A stretch of 64,000 bases of DNA. Origin: Castor canadensis (Eukaryota > Chordata > Mammalia > Rodentia > Castoridae). Positions 10,731 to 20,828 of the stretch are shown here, one piece after another. The first letter of the stretch is position 1; the number at the start of each line of letters is the position of its first letter. The notes beneath the pieces are model-generated. The model did not search any database, had not been told where the DNA came from, and saw nothing but the letters and a program-made list of their open reading frames with translations. The stretch is from the NCBI RefSeq assembly GCF_047511655.1, contig NC_133389.1:39415295-39479294 (forward strand), read 5' to 3'. The translations under genes were made by a program, and so were the position numbers.

Positions 10731-11538
10731 CTTGGTTCAGTTTTGGATGATCATGTGTATCTAGAAATCTGTCAATTTCAAATTTATTTGAATATAGGTT
10801 CTTGAAGTAGTCTCTCCTGATATCCTAGACTTCAATGGTGTTTGTTGCTATCTCCTCTTTTGCATTCGTGATTGTACTAATTTGGGTGTCTTCTCTCCTC
10901 ATTTTAGTCAAGTTTGCAAGGAGTCTATCAATCTTGTTTATTTTTTTCAAAGGACCAACTTTTTGTTTCATTAATTCTTCGTATGGTTTTTGTGGTTTCT
11001 ATTTCATTGCTTCCAGATCTTATTTTTATTATTTTTCTCCTTCTATTTGTTTTGGGATTTGCTTGTTCCTTTTTCTAGGAGTTTGAGATGTGTCATTAGG
11101 TCATTGATTTGGGATCTTTTAGTATTTTTAATATATGCATTCATGGGTATAATCTTTCCTCTCAGGACTGCCTTTGCTGTGTCCCATAGGTTTTGGTAGG
11201 TTGTGTTTTCATTTTCATTGACTTCCAGGAACTTTTTAACTTTCTCTTTTATTTCATCAATGACCCATTGTTTATTAAGCAATGAGTTATTCAGTTTCCA
11301 GCTGTTTGCATGTTTTTTGTCTTTTGTTGTTGAGTTCTAGTTTTATTGCATTGTGTTCAGATAGAATGCATGGTATAATTTCTATTTTTTTATATTTGCT
11401 GAAGCATGCTTTGTGCCCTAGGATATGATCTATTTTGGAGAAGGTTCCATGTGCTGCTGAGAAGAATGTATATTGTGTAGAAGTTGGATGACATGTTCTA
11501 TAGACATCAAGTAGGTCCATTTGATCTATTGTATATTT
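10731..11538 (-). pseudogene. L1 ORF2: endonuclease C-terminal and linker part
   Basis: Minus-strand pieces 11287-11520 and 11043-11282 carry the end of the APE-like endonuclease domain ('SKIDHILGHK' and 'SEHNAIKLEL', the latter matching the family's SDHxxI catalytic-histidine region with E in place of D) and then a lysine-rich linker toward the RT. The nested L1 fragment lies immediately right of it. Confidence 0.85.
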
Positions 11539-11556
11539 TAGATCTAGGATTTCTTT
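11539..11556. repeat. Nested L1 target-site duplication, left copy
   Basis: TAGATCTAGGATTTCTTT is repeated exactly at 12941-12958, an 18-bp duplication. Confidence 0.93.
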
Positions 11557-12940
11557 TTTTTAAATTTTTTTTATTCATATGTGTATACAATGCTTGGGTC
11601 ATTTCTGCCCCCTACCTTACCCCCTCCATTACCACCTACTCTGCCCCATCCCTCTCCCCACAACCCCCTTGACACCAGGCAGAAACTATTTTGCCCTTAT
11701 CTCTAAATTTGTTTTAGAGAGAGTATATGCAATAATAGGAAGGAGCAAGGGTTTTTGCTAGTTGAGCTAAGGATAGCTATACAGGGAGTTGACATTAATT
11801 TCCTGTGCATGTGTGTTACCTTCTAAGTTAATTCTTTTTGATCTAACCTTTTCTCTAGTTCCTGGTCCCCTTCTCCTATTGGCCTCAGTTGCTTTTAAGG
11901 TATCTGCTTTAGTTTCTCTGCATTGAGGGCAACAATTGCTAGCTAATTTTTTATGTGTTTTACCTATCCTCATATCTCCCTTGTGTGTTCTCACTTTTAT
12001 CTTGTGATCAAAGTTCAATCCCCTTGTTGTGTTTGCCCTTGATCTAATGTCCCCATATGAGGGAGAACATACGATTTTTGATCTTTTGGGCCAGGCTAAC
12101 CTCACTCAGAGTGATGTTCTCCAATTCCATCCATTTACCTGCAAATGATACCATTTCGTTCTTCTTCATGGCTACATAAAATTCCATTGTGTATAGATAC
12201 CACATTTTCTTTATCCATTCATCAGTGGTGGGGCATCTTGGCTGTTTCCATAACTTGGCTATTGTGAATAGTGCTGCAATATACATGGGTGTGCAGGTAC
12301 CTCTGGAGTAACCTGTGTCACAGTCTTTTGGGTATATCCCAAGAGTGGTATTGCTGGATCAAATGGTAGATCGATGTCTAGCTTTTTAAGTAGCCTCCAA
12401 ATTTTTTTCCAGAGTGATTGTACTAGTTTACATTCCCACCAACAGTGTAAGAGGGTTCCTTTTTCCCCGCATCCTCGCCAACACCTGTTGTTGGTGGTGT
12501 TGCTGATGATGGCTATTCTAACAGGGGTGAGGTGGGATCTTAGCGTGGTTTTAATTTGCATTTCCTTTATTGCTAGAGATGGTGAACATTTTTTCATGTG
12601 TTTTTTGGCCATTTGAATTTCTTCTTTTGAGAAAGTTCTGTTTAGTTCACTTGCCCATTTCTTTATTGGTTCATTAGTTTTGGGAGAATTTAGTTTTTTA
12701 AGTTCCCTATATATTCTGGTTATCAGTCCTTTGTCTGATGTGTAGCTGGTAAATATTTTCTCCCACTCTGTGGGTGTTCTCTTCAGTTTAGAGACTATAT
12801 CTTTTGATGAGGAGAAGCTTTTTAGTTTTATGAAGTCCCATTTATCTATGTTATTTCTTATTTGTTGTGCTGCTTGGGTTCCATTGGGAAAGTTCTTACC
12901 TATACCTACTAACTCCAGACTATTTCCTATTCTTTCCTGT
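11557..12940 (-). mobile_element. 5'-truncated L1 nested inside the full-length L1
   Basis: About 1.38 kb on the minus strand: a T-rich stretch at the left (the poly(A) tail), the G-rich 3' UTR (as pyrimidines at 11605-11665), the 'GCAGAAACTATTTTGCCC' block, then the ORF2 C-terminal region up to 12940. Open pieces are 11767-12105, 12044-12286 and 12259-12612. It closely resembles the 3' end of its host L1, so both belong to the same or a sister subfamily. The exact 18-bp duplication marks it as a separate, later insertion. Confidence 0.93.
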
Positions 12941-13500
12941 TAGATCTAGGATTTCTTTATTGATTTTTTGTTTGGATGACCTATCTATTACTGATAATGG
13001 GGTGTTAAAATCTCCCACAACCACTGTGTTAGAATTAATATATGCTTTTAGGTCCTTCAGGGATGTTTGATGAAATTGGGTGTGTTGACATTGGGTGCAT
13101 ATAGGTTGATAATTGTTATTTCCTTTTGGTCTATTTCCCCTTTTATTAGTATGGAATGTCCTTCTTTATCTCATTTGATCAATGTAGGTTTGGAGTCTAT
13201 TTTGTCAGAATAAGTATTGCTACTCCTGCCTGTTTTGGGGGGCCATTGGTGTGGTAAATCTTCTAGTCTTTCATCCTAAGCCTATGCTTATTTCTGATGG
13301 TGAGATGGGTCCTCTGTAAGCAACAAATTGTTGGATCTTCCTTTTTAATCCATTTTGTCAATGTGCCTTTTGATGGGGGAATTAAGTCCATTAACATTAA
13401 GTGTTAGTACTGATAGGTATGTGGTGATTCCTGTCATTTAGTTGTCTTGGTTGTTTGAAGGTTTGATTGTGTGTACCTAAGTTGAGGTTAGTCTCTACTT
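12941..13500 (-). pseudogene. L1 ORF2: endonuclease N-terminal part
   Basis: After the second copy of the 18-bp duplication (12941-12958), the host L1 resumes with the N-terminal half of the endonuclease domain, running toward the ORF2 start near 13470 on the minus strand. Stop codons break the frame. Confidence 0.75.
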
Positions 13501-13519
13501 TCTTGTTTTTTCTTTTCTT

Positions 13520-14740
13520 GTAGTTTGGTGCTGCCTGTCCTTTCATGGTTATTCTGTGTGCAGAATCCCTTGAAAAAATTTTGTAGTGGTGGCTTTGTGG
13601 TCACATATTGTTTTAGTTTCTGCTTATCATGGAAGACTTTTATTGCTCCATCTATTTTGAATGATAGTTTTGCTGGATAGAGTATCCTGGGGCTGAAGTT
13701 ATTTTCATTCAGTGCCCAGAAGATCTCACCCTAAACTCTTCTTGCTTTTAATGTTTCTGTTGAGAGGTCTGCTGTCATTTTGATTGGCTTACCTTTGTAT
13801 GTTGTTTGTTTTTTCTCTCTTACAGCCTTCAGTATTCTTTTTCGGGATCTGTATTTGTTGTTTTAATCATAATATGCCGTAGGGTAGATCTATTTTGGTC
13901 TGGTCTGTTTGGTGTTCTGGATGCACATGTTGCATCTGTGTGGGAATAGAATTCTCTAGATTTGGGAAATTTTCTGTTATTATTTTGTTGAATATATTAT
14001 GCATTCCCTTTGCTTGCACCGCTTCTCCTTCTTCAATGCCCATGATTCTCAGGTTTGGTCTTTTGATGGAGTCAGTGAGTTCTTGCATTTTCTTTTCACA
14101 GGTCTTGAATTGTTTAACTAATAGTTCTTTGGTTTTTCCTTTAATTACCATTTCATCTTCAAGGTCCAAGATTCTGTCTTCTGTTTGTTCTATTCTGCTG
14201 AATTGGCTTTCCATTTTGTTTTGCAATTCTGTTTCATTCCTTTTTCTTAGGTTTTCCATATCCTGGGTGGTTTCCTCTTTAATGTCTATTTTTGTCCTGA
14301 GTTCATTTATCTCTTTATTAATCATGTTGTTTGTGTCACTTTGGTGTTTATACAGTGCTTCTGTGGTTTCTTTTATTTATTCTTTTGCTTTTCAAATTCT
14401 CTATTTTTATTGTTTTGGAATTTCTTGAGTGTCTCCTGTACATTTTTGTTGACCTATCCAGTATCAGCTGTATAAAATTCTCATTGATTACCTGTAGTAT
14501 TTCTTCCTTTAGATTATTCTCGTGGGCTTCATTGGGTTCTTTGGCATAGTTTATCTTCATTTTCTTTGAGTCTGGATCTGAGTATCTGTTTTTTCCATTT
14601 CCCTCTGGTTCCTGTACTAATTTTTCGCTGTAGGGAAAATGGTTTCCCTGTTTTTTCTGTCTTCCTGTCATTAACCTTGGTGTTGTTATTCTCCCTGTAC
14701 TGTGTGCAATTAAATATTTTCTAGCTTGTAATAATAACAA
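13520..14740 (-). pseudogene. L1 ORF1 of the full-length element, frameshifted
   Basis: Two main minus-strand pieces cover it: 14348-14740 (130 codons; the lysine-rich N-terminus and start of the coiled coil) and 13867-14325 (152 codons; the rest of the coiled coil, with 'MQELTDSIKRPNLRIMGIEE' opening the RNA-recognition region). The C-terminal domain (about 13520-13866) is broken by further frameshifts. Homologous to 1850-3116. Confidence 0.85.
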
Positions 14741-14749
14741 TGGTGATAT

Positions 14750-14940
14750 TTAGAATGGAAGGGTGAGAGGAGACGGAAAGCAAACAAGTTAAAGAAAAAG
14801 GGAAAAACAAATAAACAAACAAGTAGAAAGAAACAAAACCAAGAAACAAACAAAAATTTCAAAGATATAAACAGGGAGAGATAGTGTACTAATCAACAGT
14901 AAGCTGAACAGACATTAGGGAGACTGAGAGAGGATTGAAA

Positions 14941-14987
<47 letters not shown>

Positions 14988-16081
14988 AAACTCTCCAAGT
15001 TCAAATGCAATAAAGTTTCAGTCTTAATAATTTTGGTGTTAGCCCTCAGCCTCCAATCCTGGAGACGGTGTCTCAGAAGTAGTTCTGTCATTGTCTCATC
15101 AAAGGGGAAAAAAACCAAACCAAACCAAACGAAATCAAACAACACAAAACAAAAAAAAACACCACAAACTGTCCCAAGTTCAAATGCAATACAGTTTCAG
15201 TAAGTTTTTCAGCATGCAGGTGTAGTTCGGTTGTTGTCTCATCAAAGGAAGGAAAAAAAAAAGACTCTGGAGACAGTTGTGTGAATGGCTATCTGAGGCT
15301 ATTGCTCACCTGTCTGCTGCTGTCAGCCTGGTGTTGCTGGAGGCTTTATTTATGCAGATCTCAGGAGTGAGCTTAACACTCACATAGCCCCTCAAGCTTT
15401 GTTTATTTAGAGTTCTCCTGGGCACAACTGCCCCTGTTACAAGCTTTCCCCTTTCCAAGCACACTGGTGGAGGTGACCCTGCACTACCTTTCTCAGACCT
15501 GTGTTTCTTTACAGTTCACATGTGATGTGGGTCTTCCCCCCTCTCCTGTGGAGTTTTCCTCCCACTGCCACTTTGACAAGCTTTCCCGCTCCTGGTTGCT
15601 GGGTGTGTGTCGCTGCTCCTGCCTTCTCCAGATGAAATGTTGTGATGGATTTCCCCTCCCCTGCTCTTCGGCACTCAGGATACCCCGCCCTCTTTGCTAC
15701 GTGTCTTTTTTTGTTGTTATTGCTTATTATTCAGTTTTTTATTCTTTTTTCCCTGGGTGGGAGCTCAGTCTGTCCAGGGGGCTATGCTGATCTGGCCCAG
15801 GGTTGTCTGTGGGAGTACCATGTGCTGCTTAGCTCACCTTGTGGTCTGTGTCTTCCCAAGCCATCTGGGTGCTGCCATTTGGCAGTGGCATGGAAGCCCT
15901 CCTGGTTTCTCCATTTAACGTGAAGTGGAGATGCTATGCACCAGCTGGAGGTGTGGAGGAGTCAAAGTTTTGCTTCTTTTCAGTGGTTTTTTCCTGTAAG
16001 GTGTATCTCCAATGTTTCTCCAAGATTTTACTTTAGGAGGCATGCTTTCTGCTTCCTCCCTCTAGCCGTCACCTTGAAATC
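14750..16081 (-). promoter_or_regulatory. L1 5' UTR with two related units
   Basis: This is the promoter-bearing 5' region of the full-length L1 (function inferred from the family). Two units, about 14998-15107 and 15177-15252, share the start 'AAGTTCAAATGCAATA' and the end 'TGTCTCATCAAAGG'. The second lacks about 35 internal bases. An (AAAT)n array lies at 14939-14988. On the plus strand, antisense frames at 15467-15790 and 15642-15923 match those in the half-L1. Confidence 0.7.
14939..14988. repeat. (AAAT)n microsatellite in L1 5' UTR
   Basis: About 12 copies of a four-base unit (TAAA/AAAT). The equivalent place in the half-L1 (3310-3410) is A-rich but irregular, so the array expanded in this copy. 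Confidence 0.9.
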
Positions 16082-16097
16082 TAGTAAGCTGATTTTT
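16082..16097. repeat. L1 target-site duplication, right copy
   Basis: TAGTAAGCTGATTTTT, matching 7675-7690 with one mismatch. Confidence 0.9.
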
Positions 16098-16633
16098 ACA
16101 ATTCTGATTCAGTCTTTCAACACTCCCAGAAGAAGGTGGATGCCAGAGAGCATGGTATTCCATTTGACCTCTAGAGCCTTTATAAGCCCCTTAAGGACAT
16201 TGGCGGTGAAGTGACTCCCATTGTCTGAGTCTATATTTTCTACAACTCCAAACCTTGGGTGATGTGTTCTAGTAATGCCCTAATTACATTGTAGCAGTGG
16301 CCCCCAAGACAGGGATGACTTAAACCCAGTGAATGAGATGGTCTACAATAACCAGGAGGTATTTAAGATGACCTATTTTGGGCATCTCAGTATAACCTAC
16401 CTGAATGCCTTGGAAGGGTGACAACCCAGGGTTTCTACCTCCAACTGGTTTCTGTCTCAGGGCTTGCTTGTTCATTTTTTGATAAGTGAGACACCCTTCT
16501 GGTAATTGTTTGGCTAGTGTAAGGGTCCCTATATACCTATAGGCTCACAAAACTGCATCACATATGGCCTGGGGTCCCCAGTGGCTCCCCTGATGGAGAT
16601 AAATAAGGAGTTCTCTCATTAGGGACTTTGAGA
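16098..16633 (-). pseudogene. Retroviral pol: integrase catalytic core, N-terminal side
   Basis: On the minus strand this carries integrase sequence upstream of the L1 insertion. 'SDNGSHFTA' at about 16203-16229 matches the second catalytic Asp of the DDE triad, and a 'SVERLN'-like stretch near 16110-16140, in a shifted frame, matches the region of the catalytic Glu. The frame is broken between them. The C-terminal rest is at 7251-7674. Confidence 0.8.
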
Positions 16634-17170
16634 TCATTTCCCTCCCACTAGGGAGAACCCATTTTCCCTGTCAGTCCTTACTGCCCAAAGTTTTTTTAGT
16701 TGTTCTACCTCAGGAGGGGTAAAGATAGGGGTAACAGGAGGAGCAGGAAGGTGTGGGATAAGACAGAAGACTGGGACCTCAGGGGTGAGAGCAACCTGTT
16801 TCTCTGTCTTATGTGCAAAAGAATTTCCCCGAGCCTCACAGTTTACCCCCTTTTGGTGTCCTGGCACATGGACTATGGCTATTTCTTTGGGTAGTTTTAG
16901 GCTTTCTAATATCTGTTGAATTAATTTCCCATGCACCAAGTCTTGGCTCTTGCTGTTGATTAAACCCCATTTCATCCAGATTTTTCCAAAGATGTGGACC
17001 ACAACAAATGCATATTTTGAATCAGTGTATACGGTCCCTTCTTTGTCCTTTAAGTGTTTTAAGGCCTGATTAAAAGCAAACAATTCACAAGCCTGTGCCA
17101 ACCGAATGTTAGGAAGTTGGCCTGATGCTATTATAGTCATGACCTCCCTGTCTATGATAGAATATCCATT
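16634..17170 (-). pseudogene. Retroviral pol: RNase H domain
   Basis: RNase H removes the RNA strand during reverse transcription. The minus-strand frame 16634-17140 (168 codons) contains 'VYTDSKYAFVV' (catalytic Asp in TDS), 'ACELFAFNQALKHLKDKEG' (Glu region) and 'VHVPGHQKG', all gammaretroviral RNase H hallmarks, followed by the linker toward integrase. It is the best preserved retroviral frame here, but it is cut off from the neighbouring domains by stops. Confidence 0.9.
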
Positions 17171-17690
17171 ATGCCTTTTTCCTTCAATTACCTAATGATC
17201 CATCCACAATGAAATGGAACCTGGTCTGGAAAGGAGTTTCCCTGAGGTCTAGCCTTACTTTCATTTGGTATTCAATAATATCTAAACATTTATGTTTGGG
17301 GGCTCCTCCCTCCTGCTTCCCCACCAAGGGAATAGCTGTTTTTAGGGCCTCATCAGAAGTTAAAGTCTGGTCATCCTTTTCTAGATAGAAGGTTCATACT
17401 TTAGGATCCTGGAATCTGTCAGCCATCTACCCACCTTTTTGTTTAAGATCATTCTAACTTAATGGGGAGGGCTAATAACTAGACTTCCCCCCAAAGGTGA
17501 TTTTTTTACTTTCTTCATAAAGAAGGGCTGTAGCTGCTATTGCCTGAATGGACTCAAGCCAATCTGCAGTGACAGGATCTAGGAATTTAGATAAGAAGGC
17601 CACAGGTTGATGCTGACCCCCATGTTTTTGGGTTAGCACCCCAAGGGCAACTCCCTTGTTGGACATTAAAGGCTTTAGAGAGGTTTTGTG
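17171..17690 (-). pseudogene. Retroviral pol: C-terminal reverse transcriptase (connection) part
   Basis: The minus-strand frame 17472-17666 contains 'GVALGVLTQKHGG' and 'PVAFLSKFLDPV', the conserved end of gammaretroviral reverse transcriptase. The region down to 17171 continues toward RNase H with stops. The polymerase palm with its YxDD motif, and the protease, are absent; gag-like sequence starts only about 100 bp upstream. Confidence 0.85.
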
Positions 17691-17749
17691 ACCTTGGCAC
17701 TGATTCCTGGATTCTCCTTATTATTATATCTCCCAAGTCACTCATATTT

Positions 17750-18200
17750 TCTCAGTGCCCTGGGATGTTGTTATCCCATGGGGTTTTTGATTAGGAGACT
17801 TAACATCTGCTGCCAGGACATTTTGTCCTGAGGGATGTTCACACTCCCAAATAGTCATTGCAGCTCTACAGAGCATGGCTCTTTCCTCCCCTGAGAATAG
17901 AATTCCCAAAATAGATATTAACTCAGCCCAAGTATGTATCTATGGTCCCAGAAATTGATAGACCTGTTCTGAGACCCTGAAGGGACCCTTAAGAAAGAGT
18001 TGGAACTCCTTAAAATTTTGGACCTCAGAGCTGGTAAGAGGGGCATTTACAAACCCAATTTCACCTCCTCTGAGGGGAACCTCCCTGAGAGGAAAGAGGG
18101 AGTGGGGTTTTTCTTCTTCAGACTGAGGAAAAGGTAGATTCTCAATGTCTCAATGACACTGTTCTAACCCCCTTTGAAGTCTCAGTAGGGAGGGGTTTGA
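17750..18200 (-). pseudogene. Retroviral gag: capsid remnant
   Basis: Gag builds the virus core. On the minus strand, 'PLREVPLRGG' (about 18080) begins a capsid-like region and 'GILFSGEERAM' (about 17870-17900) matches the conserved gammaretroviral capsid 'LLTGEE' segment. One stop lies between them. The nucleocapsid zinc knuckle, expected downstream, is not visible. Confidence 0.65.
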
Positions 18201-19319
18201 GGTAGGGAGTGAAGGAGCAGGAAGTTGAAGAGAGGCAGTGGTGGAAGGGCTGGAAGGGGGAGGTGAGGAAGAGGGAGCCTGGGGGCAGAGGATGGGTGGC
18301 ACAGGGCAAGTTCTGGTGCCTGAGTCAGAGAAGCAGTGGTGTTATAAGGGAGGGGAGGGAGGAGAGTAAATCCCAGTTAGAAGGAGTTTAAGGTTTTTTT
18401 CTTTTCTTCAAATGGAAACAGGACTATGGGACTCTGTTTCCAACAGAGGGCATATTCCATTTCCTTGTGAGTGGCTGGGCTCTTGTCATTTACATGTTGA
18501 ATTAAGGCAGACCCAGTCCTTGTCAGACCTAAATTTTAGCCAAAAAAGCCCCAAAGGCTTTAAGATCCATTCTTGGGTCCAGATAAACACTATTTGACCA
18601 TTCTGTGTTTCTTTTTCCCTTTAGTACAGGGTGGGGGTGGGGGGAGCTTATCATCCCAATATTTTAACATCCTTTCTAGGGGGCTCTCAGAGGGTATTTT
18701 ATCCTGGACCTTGTTTGTTGGCCTCACTCTTTGCTGCCTTTATTTCCCATTTTCCCCTTCTGGTTTACTGTGCTCTATCAGGAGCTCAACCACCCCTTTT
18801 GCTTTGGAGGTTTCTTGCACTCTGATTCTCTTTCACTTTGTCTATCTCCGGCTGCATCCCTCATGGGAGTTTGAGGCACCTCTTGGCAGCCAGCAGACTG
18901 CTGACCTGGATTAGATTCAAGAATCTAAGTCCTCCTGAAACAGTATGAGGTCACCTCAGAACTGCAGATCAGGACTCCGATTTCCCTTCATGTCACCTGA
19001 CACATCTCATTTACACATCACACAGCCTCCAATATCCTGAACACCAAGACATTACTTGGTCACCCCTGGGACATTTCTTGTCTTGAACTGTGCACAAATT
19101 TATGTAGTCACTGTGGTCCCTGTCTTCAGAGCTCTTTTACTTGCGTTGTCAAGAAATTCTGAGTCTGAGTTCATTTGCAGATCCAGAAAGTTGTTGCTGG
19201 GGGCCAAAGCCAGGGGCCACCACAACCAAGCAGCAGGACACTTCTCCCCAGAGAAAGGCAGGAGGTGGGGATGGGGGGCTGGAGGGGGGAAGGAGGGGGC
19301 TTCCCAGATGGACTGTAAA
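18201..19319 (-). other. Retroviral leader and probable gag matrix/p12 region, decayed
   Basis: By position this must hold the 5' leader (packaging region) and the start of gag. I could not recognise a clear matrix domain. A purine-rich block on the plus strand (18185-18375) is pyrimidine-rich on the minus strand, which would give Pro/Ser/Leu-rich protein as in gammaretroviral p12. A G-rich block lies at 19258-19300. Confidence 0.45.
19258..19300 (+). repeat. G-rich block in provirus leader
   Basis: Repeated runs of three to six G separated by one to four bases (plus strand) could form a G-quadruplex. It lies between the primer site and gag. Confidence 0.6.
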
Positions 19320-19337
19320 ATTCTGGACAAGTCCCCA
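19320..19337 (-). other. Primer binding site, proline-tRNA type
   Basis: On the minus strand, three bases after the LTR end, TGGGGACTTGTCCAGAAT matches the proline-tRNA primer site TGGGGGCTCGTCCGGGAT at 14 of 18 positions. All four differences are transitions, three of them adjacent to CG in the standard site or a G-to-A change, as expected of decay. Confidence 0.85.
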
Positions 19338-19340
19338 AAT

Positions 19341-19747
19341 TGTTGGAATTAAAAACAGACAAATGAGAGACACAGAAAATCTTGACAAGACAGTTTATTT
19401 TGATCAAAAGGATGCAGGCATGAATTCACTCCAGCTGAGTGGACATGTGACCACAAAATGGCTGACAGTGGCTTCTCCTATATCCCAGACACAGTTGTAC
19501 CTGCCCCTTACCTAGGATTTGTCCAGGTCAAAGGTTCACAGTCTTTCTTGATAGGCTAAAAGGCTTGGGGGATGGGTAGGACATGCAATTTGGAGGACAA
19601 TTTTCATGGGCAATGGGGCTGAAGAATCTGGAAGAAGAAACAGGAACCCTTTAAATAATGCAAGCCACCTAAGATGGCAACCTGAGGAATATTAAGTAAT
19701 CTAAGAGGGTGGCATATACTTTGATAGAGAAGATCTTTTTTCTTATA
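19341..19747 (-). repeat. 5' LTR of the provirus
   Basis: About 407 bp, homologous to 4851-5271. It begins with TG on the plus strand (CA end on the viral strand) and ends with CTTATA, a decayed CTTACA. The minus strand holds AATAAA at 19394-19399, a candidate polyadenylation signal. By eye the two LTRs differ at very roughly one base in ten plus indels; this was not computed. Confidence 0.88.
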
Positions 19748-20024
19748 AAGGAAGTGAGGTCATTGGGGGAGTGACTTTAGAGAGAATATCAGGACTTTGA
19801 CCCTTGCTTCCTCTCTCTTTGCTTCCCAGCCACCATGATGTAAGCAGCTTTGTTCCACCACATGCTCCCCACCTTGATGCTCAGCCTTGCCACAGGCCCA
19901 GAGTGACAAGGCCATGTGACCATGGACTGAAACCTCTGAAACCATGAACCAAAACAAATATTTTCTCCATTTAAGTTGTTTACCTCAGGTATTTTGTCAC
20001 AGTGATGCAGAGCTGAGTGACATA
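19748..20024 (+). repeat. MaLR-like repeat, right piece split by the provirus
   Basis: Continues the repeat begun at 4772: 'GAAGTGAGGTCATTGGGGGA', 'CAGCCACCATGATGTAAGCA', 'CCATGGACTGAAACCTCTGA', then an AATAAA-like region, 'TAAGTTGTTTACCTCAGGTA' and 'TTTTGTCACAGTGATG'. The total repeat is about 355 bp. Confidence 0.7.
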
Positions 20025-20079
20025 GTTCAGTATGAGGCATACTTGAAAGTGGAAGAGGAAGGCAGAGAGTGAATTGGAG

Positions 20080-20405
20080 AGATGCAGCATGAGGTGGACT
20101 CAACCTGAGGGTGCTAGCTTTGGAGATGGGGAAGATGGCCCAGAGCCAGGGATGCTGAGAATAGCCCTTATACTGACAGCCAGCAAAAGGGACACTGGTC
20201 CCACAGCTGCAAGGAACTGAATTCTGCCCATGTGAACAGGAAATGGATTCTCACTTAGAGCTTGCAGAAAGGAAGGCACCTTGATTTTCACCTGGTGAGA
20301 GCACACAAGATCTCATCTACAGATTTTTGTAAGCTAATAAGAGCGTGCTGTCTTAAGCCATTAAGTTCGTAGCAACATATTATGGCATCAATAGAAAATT
20401 AATAA
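20080..20405 (+). repeat. MLT1-like LTR remnant
   Basis: The end of this block ('GCTGTCTTAAGCCATTAAGT', then a TTATGGCA-like stretch) resembles the 3' end of ancient MLT1-type MaLR LTRs. The 5' part is too decayed to align by eye. Confidence 0.45.
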
Positions 20406-20828
20406 CATAATATTGCAATAATTTCTATATCTAGCTGGCTAATACTTCATTCACCTTTTATGCATATTTGTTTCTCCATGAGTTTAACCTATAATTTCTT
20501 CTTCTACTATTCTTATCTTTTTGTCATTCTAGTTATTCCAAACTCACAGAGTGAATTGAGGGAATTCCCTCTTTTTTGTACTGCTTGGAATTGTTTGTAT
20601 ATACCTTGAGTGTTTGTCATAACTCACTTGTAGAAACTACCTTGTTTTGATGTATTTTCTGAATTATATTTTCATTTTATCAGAGTAATGTAATATATGC
20701 ACATATTTAAAAGTCAGATGGCACTACCATGCTGATAATAAAAACACTCATCAACTCCTACCCATCCCTGGAGTCATCCTCATTGCGTATTTTAGTGGTT
20801 TCTTATTTCAAATTTCTAAATACTGTCC
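20406..20828 (-). other. AT-rich stretch, probable old L1
   Basis: AT-rich with no long frame. The segment near 20540-20610, containing 'GAGTGAATTGAGGGAATTCC', resembles decayed L1 ORF2 on the minus strand. The rest is not recognised. Confidence 0.35.

Larger units (their letters stand above)
7691..16081 (-). mobile_element. Full-length L1 inserted in the provirus
   Basis: A minus-strand L1 with 3' tail and 3' UTR at the left (7691 to about 8010), ORF2 (about 8012 to 13470), ORF1 (about 13520-14740) and 5' UTR (about 14750-16081). It is flanked by a 16-bp target-site duplication. Removing the nested L1 piece and its duplicated site (about 1.4 kb) leaves about 7.0 kb, a normal full length. 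Both ORFs carry frameshifts or stops, so the element cannot move autonomously. Confidence 0.93.
4851..19747 (-). mobile_element. Class I (gammaretrovirus-like) endogenous provirus, defective
   Basis: A minus-strand provirus with two homologous LTRs, a proline-tRNA-like primer binding site, a polypurine tract, and gag, pol and env remnants in normal retroviral order. Gammaretroviral affinity comes from the capsid-like 'FSGEER' motif, the RNase H and integrase wording, the CX6CC motif in the transmembrane subunit, and the primer site. A full-length L1 sits in the integrase gene, and a large part between capsid and mid reverse transcriptase is missing. Flanks are AAGA (4847-4850) and AAGG (19748-19751), a possible four-base duplication with one mismatch. 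All genes carry stops or frameshifts. Without the L1 the provirus is about 6.5 kb, shorter than the usual 8-9 kb. Confidence 0.85.
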
